From assembly GCA_029856105.1 (NCBI GenBank), contig JAHQWH010000059.1, positions 1-41,690 on the forward strand: 41,690 nucleotides of DNA, in the 5' to 3' direction. The DNA comes from Promethearchaeia archaeon. Its GTDB lineage: Archaea; Asgardarchaeota; Lokiarchaeia; Sigyniarchaeales; SOKP01. The position numbers were made by a program, and so were the translations under genes. A model generated the notes under the pieces. The model had not been told where the DNA came from and made no database searches. It worked only from the letters and a program-made list of their open reading frames with translations. Position 1 is the first letter of the stretch. Every line of letters starts with the position of its first letter. This document shows positions 1-8,159 of the stretch, piece by piece.

Positions 1-970
1 AATGGGTGACGACCACAGGAACCTTAAAATGCTCAGCTATTTTTGCCTCTTCCATAGTTCTTAGATCCTTACCCCAAGGAACGTCCATTTGGTATTTATT
101 ATTGAGGATATCTAAAGCTTCTGCATATTTAATTGTAGGATATTCCGCTTTTCCATAATGTTCCAGCAACTTAATGTCTCTCTCTAAAATTTCAAGTTCT
201 TTCTTGTTACGTTTTAAAACTTCTTTTACAATAAACCTAATTTCGTCTTTAGCAACTTCTGTAGCCTCTTCAAGCGTCATCCAAGCAGCCTCCATTTCCG
301 CCATCCAAAATTCTGCTAAGTGTCTTGATGTTTTTGACTTTTCAGCCCGGAATGTCGGACCCATATTATATATTTTCCCTAAAGAAAAGATCCCGGCCTC
401 AGCGTACAATTGCCATGTTTGACTTAAATACATTATATCTTCAAAATATTTAACTTCAAACAGCGTTGAACCGCCTTCAGATTGGCTAGGTTGGAAAATT
501 GGTGCGTCAAATTCGTAATAACCGTGACTTCTAAAAAATTCGTGAATAGCTCCAACAACCGTATGTCGTATTTTTAAAACTGCGTTCAATTTTCTAGACC
601 TTAACCATAAATGTCGATTATCATATAAAAGCTCAGGCGATTGGTGTTCAGTAATGGGAAAGGGCTCGGCAATTTGGATAATTTCCATATCCGATACAGA
701 AACTTCAAATCCGGTGGGAGCTCTTACATCCTCCTTTAATTCGCCTGAAATTTTAATTGAAGATTCAATTGTGAGCTTTTCAGCTTTTTCAAAGAGTTCT
801 GCATTTTTGCTTTTAGAGATTACACACTGTATTATGTCAGATTCGTCCCTTAAAACAATAAAAACGAATTTGTTTGACGCTCTTTGTCGATACACCCAAC
901 CTCTCAAATATACTTTGGTCAAATCCTTTTTCAGAGCTTCATCAATGGTTACATATTTTGATTCCTTCAT
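1..970 (-). CDS. asnS: Asparagine--tRNA ligase (C-terminus cut by window edge)
   Basis: Class IIb aminoacyl-tRNA synthetase that charges tRNA-Asn. Reading the minus strand from the ATG at 970 gives about 323 codons with no stop before the left edge, so the C-terminal part with motif 3 is missing. An N-terminal OB-fold anticodon-binding domain (VYLRGWVYRQRASNKFVFIV near residue 20) is followed by the catalytic domain, with SEGGSTLFEVKYF and motif 2 as FRAEKSKTSRHLAEFWMAE. The GSTLFEV signature and the motif 2 context favour AsnRS over AspRS. There is no clear Shine-Dalgarno, which is common for first genes of archaeal transcripts. The next gene upstream on this strand is a small broken ORF. 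Family assignment is confident; Asn versus Asp specificity is inferred from motifs only. Confidence 0.9.
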   Translation of the reverse strand, partial: MKESKYVTIDEALKKDLTKVYLRGWVYRQRASNKFVFIVLRDESDIIQCVISKSKNAELFEKAEKLTIESSIKISGELKEDVRAPTGFEVSVSDMEIIQIAEPFPITEHQSPELLYDNRHLWLRSRKLNAVLKIRHTVVGAIHEFFRSHGYYEFDAPIFQPSQSEGGSTLFEVKYFEDIMYLSQTWQLYAEAGIFSLGKIYNMGPTFRAEKSKTSRHLAEFWMAEMEAAWMTLEEATEVAKDEIRFIVKEVLKRNKKELEILERDIKLLEHYGKAEYPTIKYAEALDILNNKYQMDVPWGKDLRTMEEAKIAEHFKVPVVVTH

Positions 971-1061
971 TTTTGATTATAAGAGAATAGTAGATAATTT
1001 AAAAAAATTATATTTATGCAAATTGGGGATTTCTAAAAAATTTGATTGAATTTTTTTTCGA

Positions 1062-1256
1062 TTATTTAGGACTTAAATTAGTGATTAATTTATCAATAGA
1101 TTCTATTATATCTATATCAAACTTGCTAAAAATATCCCTTTTAAAGAACGCTTTTTCAGCTAATAGTTCTAAAGCTTTATTATCGTTTCAATCTACTAAA
1201 TCTAATATTTTGATAAGAAATAAATTATTTATAGCTCTAAGTTCACCTTTAATCAA
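1062..1256 (-). pseudogene. Small ORF interrupted by one in-frame TGA
   Basis: The minus strand between pgk2 and asnS holds a 65-codon frame from a TTG at 1256 to a TAA at 1062-1064, broken once by TGA at 1188-1190 (codon 23). Both sides read like protein: before the stop LRAINNLFLIKILDLVD, after it NDNKALELLAEKAFFKRD, with a charged amphipathic tail. A Trp codon (TGG) changed to TGA would restore one frame. It starts 11 nt after the pgk2 stop on the same strand, so it may once have been part of that operon. There is no Shine-Dalgarno. Alternatives are a selenocysteine codon (no SECIS examined) or readthrough. The protein family is not recognised. Confidence 0.4.
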
Positions 1257-1267
1257 TTTTTAAGTAA

Positions 1268-2188
1268 TTAGAGGTTTACATTATTATTTTTAGCTTCTAC
1301 TATTTTTTTGATTCGCGTAGTAACAATTTCAGTCAGCTTTTTCACTGTATCATCACGGACAATATTTTCAACGACAGGAACCCCCACAATTTTTGCTTGC
1401 TCTTTTAAATATTCCTGAATTATTCTGATTTGTTCGAAATTTTCATAATACCTATTAACAGGGCGCCTCATAGAAACATTAAATGCTCGAAGAGAGAATC
1501 TATTCTTGTGCTGTATCTCGTCGGATAAATTTAACATCACAAAAACTATATTTGGATGTTCTAAAATGTCATTGGAAAGGAATTCAGGAGACAAGTGAAC
1601 ACCTTCGATGATCATGTTAAATCCTTCATAAAGGGCTCTTTTGATCAAAGCTTCAACACCTACAGTCACAATCTTGACTTGTTCACTATACCCTAAAATA
1701 GTGGAGTTAAACCTTGATGACCTATAATGCTTCGAGAATTTACCCGCTTCGTAAGAACTCTGGTGTAATTCAGGTATTAAATCATTACTCAATACTTTTC
1801 TCATTATTTCCCTGATTGAGTCAGTCCCAATCATACTACGAAAGTCTAATCGATGGGCTAGCGTTAGAGCTACTGTTGATTTTCCAATTCCAGTTGTTCC
1901 ACTAATTAATATAATAATAGGTTGCTCTAATTTAGTAATTTTCTTAAAAACAAGAAAGTTTTCGGCGTATTGTGCACCTTTTTTATTTGCTAAAATCTTA
2001 TAAATTTTATTATCCATTTCCTGCATTGAAATTTCCTGTATCTTCATTTTCAGTAAGTTATTTTTTATCTCTTCGGCAATCTCACGTGCTTCGAGAAATG
2101 ATATTCCTGTTTTTAGTAAACTATTGGCAATTAATCCTCTAGAGAATATTATTGAATAATCTTGGTCGATGATTAAAATTTTATCCAT
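1268..2188 (-). CDS. pgk2: 2-phosphoglycerate kinase family protein with N-terminal ATP-cone-like domain
   Basis: P-loop kinase of 306 aa resembling archaeal 2-phosphoglycerate kinase, which makes 2,3-bisphosphoglycerate, the precursor of cyclic 2,3-diphosphoglycerate in some methanogens. Residues 1-85 look like the ATP-cone-like module usually found in this family. The Walker A motif SGTTGIGKST is at 96-105, followed by the GTDSIREIMR helix and MIIEGVHLSPEF typical of the family. The ATG at 2188 is the natural start. No cyclic-2,3-DPG synthase is visible nearby, so the physiological substrate is uncertain; related Asgard proteins may act on another small molecule. The downstream neighbour on the same strand is the broken ORF at 1062-1256. 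Confidence 0.8.
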   Translation of the reverse strand: MDKILIIDQDYSIIFSRGLIANSLLKTGISFLEAREIAEEIKNNLLKMKIQEISMQEMDNKIYKILANKKGAQYAENFLVFKKITKLEQPIIILISGTTGIGKSTVALTLAHRLDFRSMIGTDSIREIMRKVLSNDLIPELHQSSYEAGKFSKHYRSSRFNSTILGYSEQVKIVTVGVEALIKRALYEGFNMIIEGVHLSPEFLSNDILEHPNIVFVMLNLSDEIQHKNRFSLRAFNVSMRRPVNRYYENFEQIRIIQEYLKEQAKIVGVPVVENIVRDDTVKKLTEIVTTRIKKIVEAKNNNVNL

Positions 2189-2390
2189 TCTATTAGACTC
2201 TCAAATTATGTTATTAGAGTTATTATTATATTTTGAAATAAATTATTTAAATAATTGTTTCTGGGATTATTATTAATTGTCATTTGGAACTTTTTTTAAG
2301 ATAATAATTAAAAGAGATATTTTATTTGAAAAATATCATAAAATCTATAAAAATTGCTACTTGGAATTGTTCAATTTTTTTAAGTTTTAT

Positions 2391-2939
2391 TTATAAAATA
2401 AATACTACTGCTGCTAATACAGAAGCCCACTCATCTTCATTTCTAACAGTAGCATCTTCAGTAATATTTTTGGTTTCAATTATTTTGCCTCCCATCTTAT
2501 AAGTTTCGCGTTTTTCATCGTAGTTAGCATCGGGATCAAATGGAATCCCCAGTGTTGAAGCTAACATTTCTGCTGCTAAATCTTCGGCAATATCTCCTGT
2601 CTTCTCGGCTTTTACCCCGTATGTATGATGTTCACTTAAATACCCATAATGACCTTTATCAGCAGGTTTTGCAATTCCTATAGACGCACAAATCAAGCGA
2701 TTAAATTCGTTAGATTCTGCTCTAGCCATCACAGTATAAACAATCTGTCCAATGCGGAGTTGTTTTAAACCATCTTCCTTACTTATTTCAATACAATATG
2801 GAGGAAATATGGAGGAAACAATAACTAAATTGAATTTTTCAATTCCCGCATCTCTAAGGGCCAATTCAAAAGCTGCTAACTTAGATTTATGAAATCCTTT
2901 TCCTTTTACAAAGAATACCTTTTTTGGGACAAGTGACAT
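2391..2939 (-). CDS. pdaD: Pyruvoyl-dependent arginine decarboxylase
   Basis: Converts arginine to agmatine, the first step of archaeal polyamine synthesis. The 182-aa proenzyme matches the family length. Self-cleavage is expected between Ser42 and Ser43 in LVIVSSIFPP, giving a small beta chain and an alpha chain starting with a pyruvoyl group. The N-terminal VPKKVFFVKGKGFHKSKLAA and the GYLSEHHTYG segment are typical. It is divergent from deoxyhypusine synthase, which consumes spermidine made from agmatine, so this is a polyamine/hypusine neighbourhood. A decayed copy of its first 30 codons lies at 10019-10106. The ATG at 2939 fits family N-termini. Confidence 0.93.
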   Translation of the reverse strand: MSLVPKKVFFVKGKGFHKSKLAAFELALRDAGIEKFNLVIVSSIFPPYCIEISKEDGLKQLRIGQIVYTVMARAESNEFNRLICASIGIAKPADKGHYGYLSEHHTYGVKAEKTGDIAEDLAAEMLASTLGIPFDPDANYDEKRETYKMGGKIIETKNITEDATVRNEDEWASVLAAVVFIL

Positions 2940-3291
2940 GTTTCGATATAAATTCTATTATAGATCTTAATTAATAAATAAATAAATAAATATGATTAAT
3001 ATTTAAACTTATTTAAAATTTATAGATTTACTTTGAACCCTCTATTCTAAATTCTTGATGTAAATCTTATTTATCATAATATTTATGACAATGTGAGATA
3101 ATACAATAATATTTAATATATTTAGAGTTAAATCGAAAAAATAAAGTTTACGAAGATTATTATTAAAATTATTATACCCTTTTAATCATTATAAAATAAT
3201 AGATAAAATTCATGAGTAATTAATTAAATTAGAATTTTTAAAAAAAATTGCATAGATGTATTTAATAAATCTAGAATGTTTAATTCTAATT
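2940..3291. other. Divergent intergenic region between pdaD and dys
   Basis: About 350 bases of very AT-rich sequence with no convincing ORF. It holds a short taaa tetranucleotide run near 2973-2992 and several TATA-like stretches on both strands, which fits promoters for the divergent genes. I could not fix a single TATA box. Confidence 0.4.
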
Positions 3292-4281
3292 ATGAATAAA
3301 AAACATAAAGAAGATTACTTAATTCAAAAAATAACTCCGTTTAATGTTAATGAAGTGAAAAATGTTGACGATCTTTTAAGAGCCCTTAAAAATTGTGGAT
3401 TTCAAGGAAGAAACTTAGGGAAAGCTTTAGATATTCTTTATAAAATGGTTAGTAATGCTGACATTTTAACTGTATTAACTTTAAGTGGTGCTATGATTCC
3501 CGCAGGTATGGGAGATTTAATTTATACATTAATGGACCATAAATTAATTGATGTTTTAATTACTACAGGAGCAAATATCATACATGATTTAGTAGATGCA
3601 TTAACTGATGTAGGACATTATATTGGAAGTTCTACTATAGATGATAATGAATTGTTTAAATTGAGAATTAATAGAATATACGATACTTTACTACCTGAAG
3701 AAAATTATAAGGTGGTTGAGGATGCTTTATTAGAGATAATTCATGAAATATTTGAATTTAAAGAAATTAACATTTTACCTTCAGATCTTTTAGCTAAAGT
3801 TGGTGAAAAATTAAATAACAGAAGTCTTTTAACTGTGGCTGCTAAAAACAACATTCCTATTTTTGTCCCTGCTTTTTCTGATTCTGAATTTGCATTAAAC
3901 TTAATCAAATATTCTATAAAAGAAGATTATAAGTTCAATTTTGATATTCTTGGAGATGTATTAAAATTTGCTGATATCATAAGAAAATCCAGAGAATATG
4001 GTACTTTAATAGTTGGAGGGGGGGTTCCAAGAAATTGGGCTCAACAAATCTTTCCTTTGCTTGATCAAATAGAAAATGTTGAGAGGATGGGTTATAATTA
4101 CTCCGTCAGAATACATACTGCTACTGAATATGATGGAGGTCTTTCAGGATGTACTATTTCAGAATCAAAAAGTTGGGGAAAATATTCTTTAGAATCAAAA
4201 TATATAAGTATATGGTGCGATGCAACCATAGCATTACCAATTTTAGTTACTGGATTATTACAGAGATTGAAAATCATCTAA
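3292..4281 (+). CDS. dys: Deoxyhypusine synthase
   Basis: Transfers the aminobutyl group of spermidine to a lysine of initiation factor aIF5A, using NAD. Family marks are GFQGRNLGKALDIL near the N-terminus, LTLSGAMIPAGMG (NAD-site region), GGGVPRNWAQQ and DGGLSGCTISESKSWGK. The Lys of SWGK (residue 297 from this start) corresponds to the catalytic enzyme-imine lysine. I chose the ATG at 3292 (MNKKHKED); an ATG at 3256 adds twelve hydrophobic residues not usual in the family. It is divergent from pdaD, linking agmatine supply and hypusination. A long-loop inverted repeat follows the stop codon at 4299-4343. Confidence 0.92.
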   Translation: MNKKHKEDYLIQKITPFNVNEVKNVDDLLRALKNCGFQGRNLGKALDILYKMVSNADILTVLTLSGAMIPAGMGDLIYTLMDHKLIDVLITTGANIIHDLVDALTDVGHYIGSSTIDDNELFKLRINRIYDTLLPEENYKVVEDALLEIIHEIFEFKEINILPSDLLAKVGEKLNNRSLLTVAAKNNIPIFVPAFSDSEFALNLIKYSIKEDYKFNFDILGDVLKFADIIRKSREYGTLIVGGGVPRNWAQQIFPLLDQIENVERMGYNYSVRIHTATEYDGGLSGCTISESKSWGKYSLESKYISIWCDATIALPILVTGLLQRLKII

Positions 4282-4637
4282 AAATATCTTTTTTAGAAAT
4301 TTTTCAATTTTAAAATCATATTTCAATAGGTGAATTGAAAAATGTGTTTTGAAAAGATAATTTCATAAAAATACCTTACCAAAAAATACTTATAATGAAG
4401 AATTAAATCCTATTTGAAATAGAAAATCACACTTTAAATTTAAGCAACATTAATGGTTTTGATTAAATAATAAAAATTCATTTTATTTTTGCTTTCATAG
4501 GGAAAAGCAATTGATGAGTTCATTTAAAATTCATTTAAAAATCTGATTAAAAAGAAATAATTATTAATGTAAAAAAAAATTTAGACTCACTTGTATTGAA
4601 TTGGGGATGTCATTAGATTATAATAGTCTATTTAAGT
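4282..4637. other. Intergenic region downstream of dys
   Basis: About 355 bases with no convincing gene. The only structure seen is the inverted repeat at 4299-4343; the rest is AT-rich with frequent stops in all frames. Confidence 0.4.
4299..4343 (+). terminator. Inverted repeat / possible 3' hairpin after dys
   Basis: ATTTTTCAATT (4299-4309) pairs perfectly with AATTGAAAAAT (4333-4343) across a loop of about 23 nt. It starts 17 nt after the dys stop. The stem is AT-rich and the loop long, so it may be a 3' processing structure or chance. Confidence 0.3.
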
Positions 4638-4745
4638 CTAAAAGTCTTCAAAGTCACCATCATTTTCATCATAAACTTCCCAATCATCATCTTCTTCGTG
4701 ATAATTTTCCCAATCTTTTTCTTTATCTTTAATTTCAATATTCAT
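4638..4745 (-). CDS. 35-aa strongly acidic mini-protein
   Basis: Too short for standard gene calling but well supported. An ATG at 4745 is preceded by a near-perfect Shine-Dalgarno GGAGGT at correct spacing, and the frame runs 35 codons to TAG. The peptide is MNIEIKDKEKDWENYHEEDD followed by DWEVYDENDGDFEDF. It carries two related DWE-N/V-Y units and about half its residues are Asp or Glu, so the predicted charge is strongly negative and the peptide probably unstructured. It stands alone in a 1.2-kb gene-poor stretch with a TATA-like box about 80 nt upstream. No family is recognised. Possible roles include binding a basic protein or metal or mimicking DNA; all are speculative. Confidence 0.6.
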   Translation of the reverse strand: MNIEIKDKEKDWENYHEEDDDWEVYDENDGDFEDF

Positions 4746-5361
4746 TTTAAAAACCTCCAATTTTATTTTGTTTTTATTGAGATTAAAAATATCAAATAGT
4801 ATCAATTATAAGGAAAACCAATAACATATATAAATATTTCTATATCAACTCATAGTGTTTCTGATCTATTTATTCAATGTTAGAATTGTCAAGTCTGGAT
4901 TAGGGTAAAGTATTAGAGAGTTAGTCTTTCTATTCTTTTTAGTTAAAAATTATTGTTTGGAAATCCTTTCGTATAAAGATATATTCAATACTGTGGATAA
5001 CTTAAATCGAAAATTTACTTTACTAAAAGCTTAAAAAAATCTGGAAAATTAATAAATTTGAAAATTCAGTATAGGTATGTTCATGTATTCTCTCAAAATC
5101 TCGATAATTTCGACAAAATAAATTAAAGATAAAAGATAAAATTGTATATAAATCTCAGAAATATTTGCATTTATGCTATGAATATAACATGGTTGGAAAT
5201 TATTTAAATTAAAAAATTTGCATAGAATATTAGAGTACTTATTCTATTCTAGTGGTGGTTTATTTTTAAACTTCTAATAGTTGATTCGTTTAAGTAATTT
5301 CTTGCTGAGTTAAAGAAAAATCCCATTTTGAGATATAATTGGTGAGGGATCTTACTTAGTA
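4746..5361. other. Gene-poor intergenic region
   Basis: About 600 bases of AT-rich DNA with no convincing gene. Apart from the TATA-like box for the 35-aa gene I see nothing that I can support; short ORFs here are not coding-like. Confidence 0.4.
4825..4834 (-). promoter_or_regulatory. TATA-like box upstream of the 35-aa gene
   Basis: On the minus strand the sequence reads TTTATATATG, preceded by an A-rich BRE-like GAAATA. It lies about 80 nt upstream of the ATG at 4745, implying a leader of about 50-60 nt that carries the strong Shine-Dalgarno. Confidence 0.35.
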
Positions 5362-5508
5362 ATGTTGTTCTTGATTATGGTGAGTAGATTTCTTGTAGGG
5401 ATATTTTGGATAAGAAAGGACTTGACAGAAAATTATTTTAATTCAGAAATACTTCCCACATTTGAAGATCAGGTGAAAAAATGGAAGAAAATTTTTATAT
5501 TTCCCTAA
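5362..5508 (+). CDS. Possible 48-aa ORF, unrecognised
   Basis: An open frame from the ATG at 5362 to TAA at 5506-5508. The second half (TENYFNSEILPTFEDQVKKW) has a mixed charged composition that looks more coding-like than the surrounding AT-rich DNA. There is no Shine-Dalgarno and no recognised family. It converges on the coiled-coil gene whose stop is at 5519. It could be a relic of a longer gene or chance. Confidence 0.2.
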   Translation: MLFLIMVSRFLVGIFWIRKDLTENYFNSEILPTFEDQVKKWKKIFIFP

Positions 5509-5518
5509 TATTAAGATC

Positions 5519-6982
5519 TCATCCAATTACATGATAATGTAAGGAAGAATGATGGTAATATCTTGGAGATATAATATAAGCTAACGGTCTTTTTCTCACA
5601 TACTTTTCTAAATCTTTTTCTAAGAAAGTATATGCTAAAAGATGTACAATTGGGATTATTAATTGCGTCCATTCATCATATTGGCTTTGTGAGAAGCTAT
5701 TTTCAACTTTAATGATTTCAGGATTCATTGCTAATAAGAGAGCATATTCAATTAATTCAGGTACAAATTTGGCACTTTGAGCCCGTAGGATGTTCATTTC
5801 TGCCCTTAATAAAATCATCCAAGTTTCCTTAACATCCCATGGAAATAAAGCTGAAAGCGATGCAAAGAATTTAGAACCTTCAGGAATATCACGCAATAAA
5901 TCTTTAAAAAAGGTTAGTTTTGATAGATCTCCTATAAAGGGGATAACAAATGAAGCATATACGACTTCTTTATTACTTAAAGAACCTATAGGTTGATCCT
6001 TAAAGATTTTTTTCAAATTTTTTAAATATTCATCACCCAACGCTTCACTTCCATGATGAAGAGACCAGTTCGAGAATAATCTTCCTATCATTGAAGTGGC
6101 TTTTTTAATTCTTTGATAATGAGGATAAGCATGTAAAAATTCTTTTATATCATGAGCGGGATTATCTTTTCGATATTTATATTGCATATTTTTTTCAATT
6201 TTTAGGATATCTCTATTTGAATCAGGTATGCTTAATTGAGGATTTCTCATAAAATTAATAGAAAGTGTCATCATTCTCTTCTCTGCTTGTTGATAAGTAT
6301 ATTCTCTTTTTGATATCGAGTTAAATGCTTTTTCTAATCCGCCTAAATTAGTATTTAACAGATAAACTGCCCAGATTGGAGAAAAAACTCCCGTTTTCAT
6401 TATATCGCCCACTTTATTAATTAAGGATGAAAATTCTTCATCAAGTTGATCGATTAGATTAATCAAGACATTTAAATCCCTTGATAAAAAACGTTCTCGA
6501 GCTTCAATCTCATCAATCATATTATCTCCTATAGGTGTTAAGACAACATTTTTTCCATTGACTCGTACAGCCTGATTAATTGATTGCTTTTGATCATTTA
6601 ATCTCAAAATTTGATCCTTAATAATACTGACTTGAGTATCCATCTTTTTTATCTCATTCTTCGATTTAGAAATTTGAGACTTCAGCTTTTTTCCTTTTCC
6701 AATTTGTAAATAACTAGCTAGCTTACTACCTAGAGAAGCATGTTCATATTCTCTTTCTATAGATAATAACTCCTTATTTAGTCCATGAATCTCGCTATTT
6801 AGTCGATCATAATTCATCTTAAGAGTATTTATCTCACTTTCCGTTGGTAGATCGGCACTTTCTTTCCCGTATTCGCTAATAAAGGAGAATTTCAATAAGT
6901 CTGAAATCTCATCAGAAGAACAAGGAATATCATTCCTTTTTTTAATCGATGTTAATATTTCTAAAGCTCTTTCACAATCCAT
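5519..6982 (-). CDS. Coiled-coil protein, third gene of membrane-GNAT operon
   Basis: A 487-aa soluble protein of unrecognised family. Residues about 50-150 form a long heptad-patterned coiled coil (for example LNSEIHGLNKELLSIERE and KSKNEIKKMDTQVSIIKDQI). The remainder is a predicted all-helical domain with IKEFLHAYPHYQRIKKATSM in its middle. No signal peptide or membrane segment is seen. Its ATG begins 1 nt after the stop of the kinase-like gene, with GGTGA as a Shine-Dalgarno inside the preceding coding sequence, so translation is coupled. This suggests a stoichiometric partner or scaffold for the kinase-like and receptor-GNAT proteins. Function is inferred from context only. Confidence 0.75.
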   Translation of the reverse strand: MDCERALEILTSIKKRNDIPCSSDEISDLLKFSFISEYGKESADLPTESEINTLKMNYDRLNSEIHGLNKELLSIEREYEHASLGSKLASYLQIGKGKKLKSQISKSKNEIKKMDTQVSIIKDQILRLNDQKQSINQAVRVNGKNVVLTPIGDNMIDEIEARERFLSRDLNVLINLIDQLDEEFSSLINKVGDIMKTGVFSPIWAVYLLNTNLGGLEKAFNSISKREYTYQQAEKRMMTLSINFMRNPQLSIPDSNRDILKIEKNMQYKYRKDNPAHDIKEFLHAYPHYQRIKKATSMIGRLFSNWSLHHGSEALGDEYLKNLKKIFKDQPIGSLSNKEVVYASFVIPFIGDLSKLTFFKDLLRDIPEGSKFFASLSALFPWDVKETWMILLRAEMNILRAQSAKFVPELIEYALLLAMNPEIIKVENSFSQSQYDEWTQLIIPIVHLLAYTFLEKDLEKYVRKRPLAYIISPRYYHHSSLHYHVIG

Positions 6983-6983
6983 T

Positions 6984-8159
6984 TTAATTCACCATTTCAA
7001 GTAATGGAATTTCTACTAAAGGAACTTCAGTTCCCTCTAATACAATTAATAAATCTTTATTTTGATTTTTTGAATATACGAAACTGTCTTGATTTATAGC
7101 AAGTTGGATGAGTAGTGCTAACTCTTCTCTCTGCCTATTCCAAGACATCTTAGAACCTTCTAATTGGTGTCGATATGAATCGATTTTAACTAAGGCAAAA
7201 AGAAATTCAAAAGCTAATTTCTCCCACTCCTTAGATTGAGTTTCTGCGAATTTGTCTTGAGATACTGTTTTCCATATCAATCCTTCTAAGTCAGCAAAGT
7301 GAATTGTACCATCAGGAGCAACCACGCAATCTTTATCTAGCCACACATCTTGATATATGATTCCTGTTATGTTATCTCCTTCTTTTTTTGCCGATCTCAA
7401 AAATAAAGACAATAATGCTATCCCGCTTTTGATAAAGTTTATTTCAAATTTTTCAATAAGTTTTTCGGTATCTAAATCAAATAACGAAAAGAAAGAACTA
7501 GGATTAGCAACTAAACGAGAAGATTCAAAATATAATCGTATGTTCGAAGGCATTAATCTAATTTCTTGATAAAAATGATCTTTATAGGTACTAAACCAAA
7601 AGAACTTACGAGCCATTTCTTCAATTTCAGGAGGTAATTGTACGACCCCTATGACAGGGCAAATGTGAGCACCATTGATGGAATCTAATTTTGCTAACTT
7701 GGAGAAAGCTAACTCATCAAAGGCATTGATAAAACCTTGACAACCATATGGGCTTTCTCCCATCCAAGATTCGCCCATAATAAAACCTGTTCCTGTTGTT
7801 AATTTATCTACAAGATGAAGGCATGTAGAATCGCGACAAGCATTTCGTATACGAGGGGGTGATAATAATTTTCCTTCGTACATATCTTCATATGCTCCAC
7901 ATCCTTTAATAGCTAAAAAAAAAGTTTTGTCATTTAAATTGACTGAAAATTCTGGAAATATTGCGTTGCGATTTTCATCTTTTATAGCATTTAGTTTTGG
8001 TTCTTTGATATCATGTAATTCCGCCGTAGCGGGACCTATGTATCCTGTTATCCATTTCTTATATGATTTGAATTGCGGATTTATTGCTGAAATTTCTGCA
8101 TTTACAGAATATAATTGTAAATCAATTGACTCATGAAGAAATCGTTCGAAAGTATTCAA
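6984..8159 (-). CDS. Degenerate kinase-fold (SelO/APH-like) protein
   Basis: A 391-aa soluble protein. I infer a distant protein/small-molecule kinase fold from the order of motifs: FLAIKGCGAYEDMY with K85 as a possible ATP-binding lysine, a helix with FDELAFSKLAKL (E149), then GIIYQDVWLDKDCVVAPDG (D271 at the catalytic-loop position) and TIHFADLEG (D290 where DFG would be). The HxDxxxxN pattern is imperfect: Tyr269 replaces His and a Lys lies where the metal-binding Asn is expected, so the protein may be a pseudokinase or use a rearranged site, as SelO does. There are several cysteines (CRDSTC, YGC). Its start overlaps the stop of the receptor-GNAT gene by 4 nt. The family is not named; the fold is inference. 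Confidence 0.7.
   Translation of the reverse strand: MNTFERFLHESIDLQLYSVNAEISAINPQFKSYKKWITGYIGPATAELHDIKEPKLNAIKDENRNAIFPEFSVNLNDKTFFLAIKGCGAYEDMYEGKLLSPPRIRNACRDSTCLHLVDKLTTGTGFIMGESWMGESPYGCQGFINAFDELAFSKLAKLDSINGAHICPVIGVVQLPPEIEEMARKFFWFSTYKDHFYQEIRLMPSNIRLYFESSRLVANPSSFFSLFDLDTEKLIEKFEINFIKSGIALLSLFLRSAKKEGDNITGIIYQDVWLDKDCVVAPDGTIHFADLEGLIWKTVSQDKFAETQSKEWEKLAFEFLFALVKIDSYRHQLEGSKMSWNRQREELALLIQLAINQDSFVYSKNQNKDLLIVLEGTEVPLVEIPLLEMVN

Noticed and set aside
174..422. Plus-strand ORF of 82 codons
   Set aside because: It lies antisense to asnS, whose protein has clear synthetase motifs.
654..1049. Plus-strand ORF of 131 codons
   Set aside because: Mostly antisense to asnS; low-complexity Ser/Phe/Ile translation and no family.
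1042..1263. Plus-strand ORF of 73 codons
   Set aside because: The opposite strand (1062-1256) is more protein-like in composition; this frame is its Ser/Leu-rich shadow.
2973..2992. taaa tetranucleotide run as possible CRISPR or attachment repeat
   Set aside because: Only a short AT-rich microsatellite; no spacer structure.
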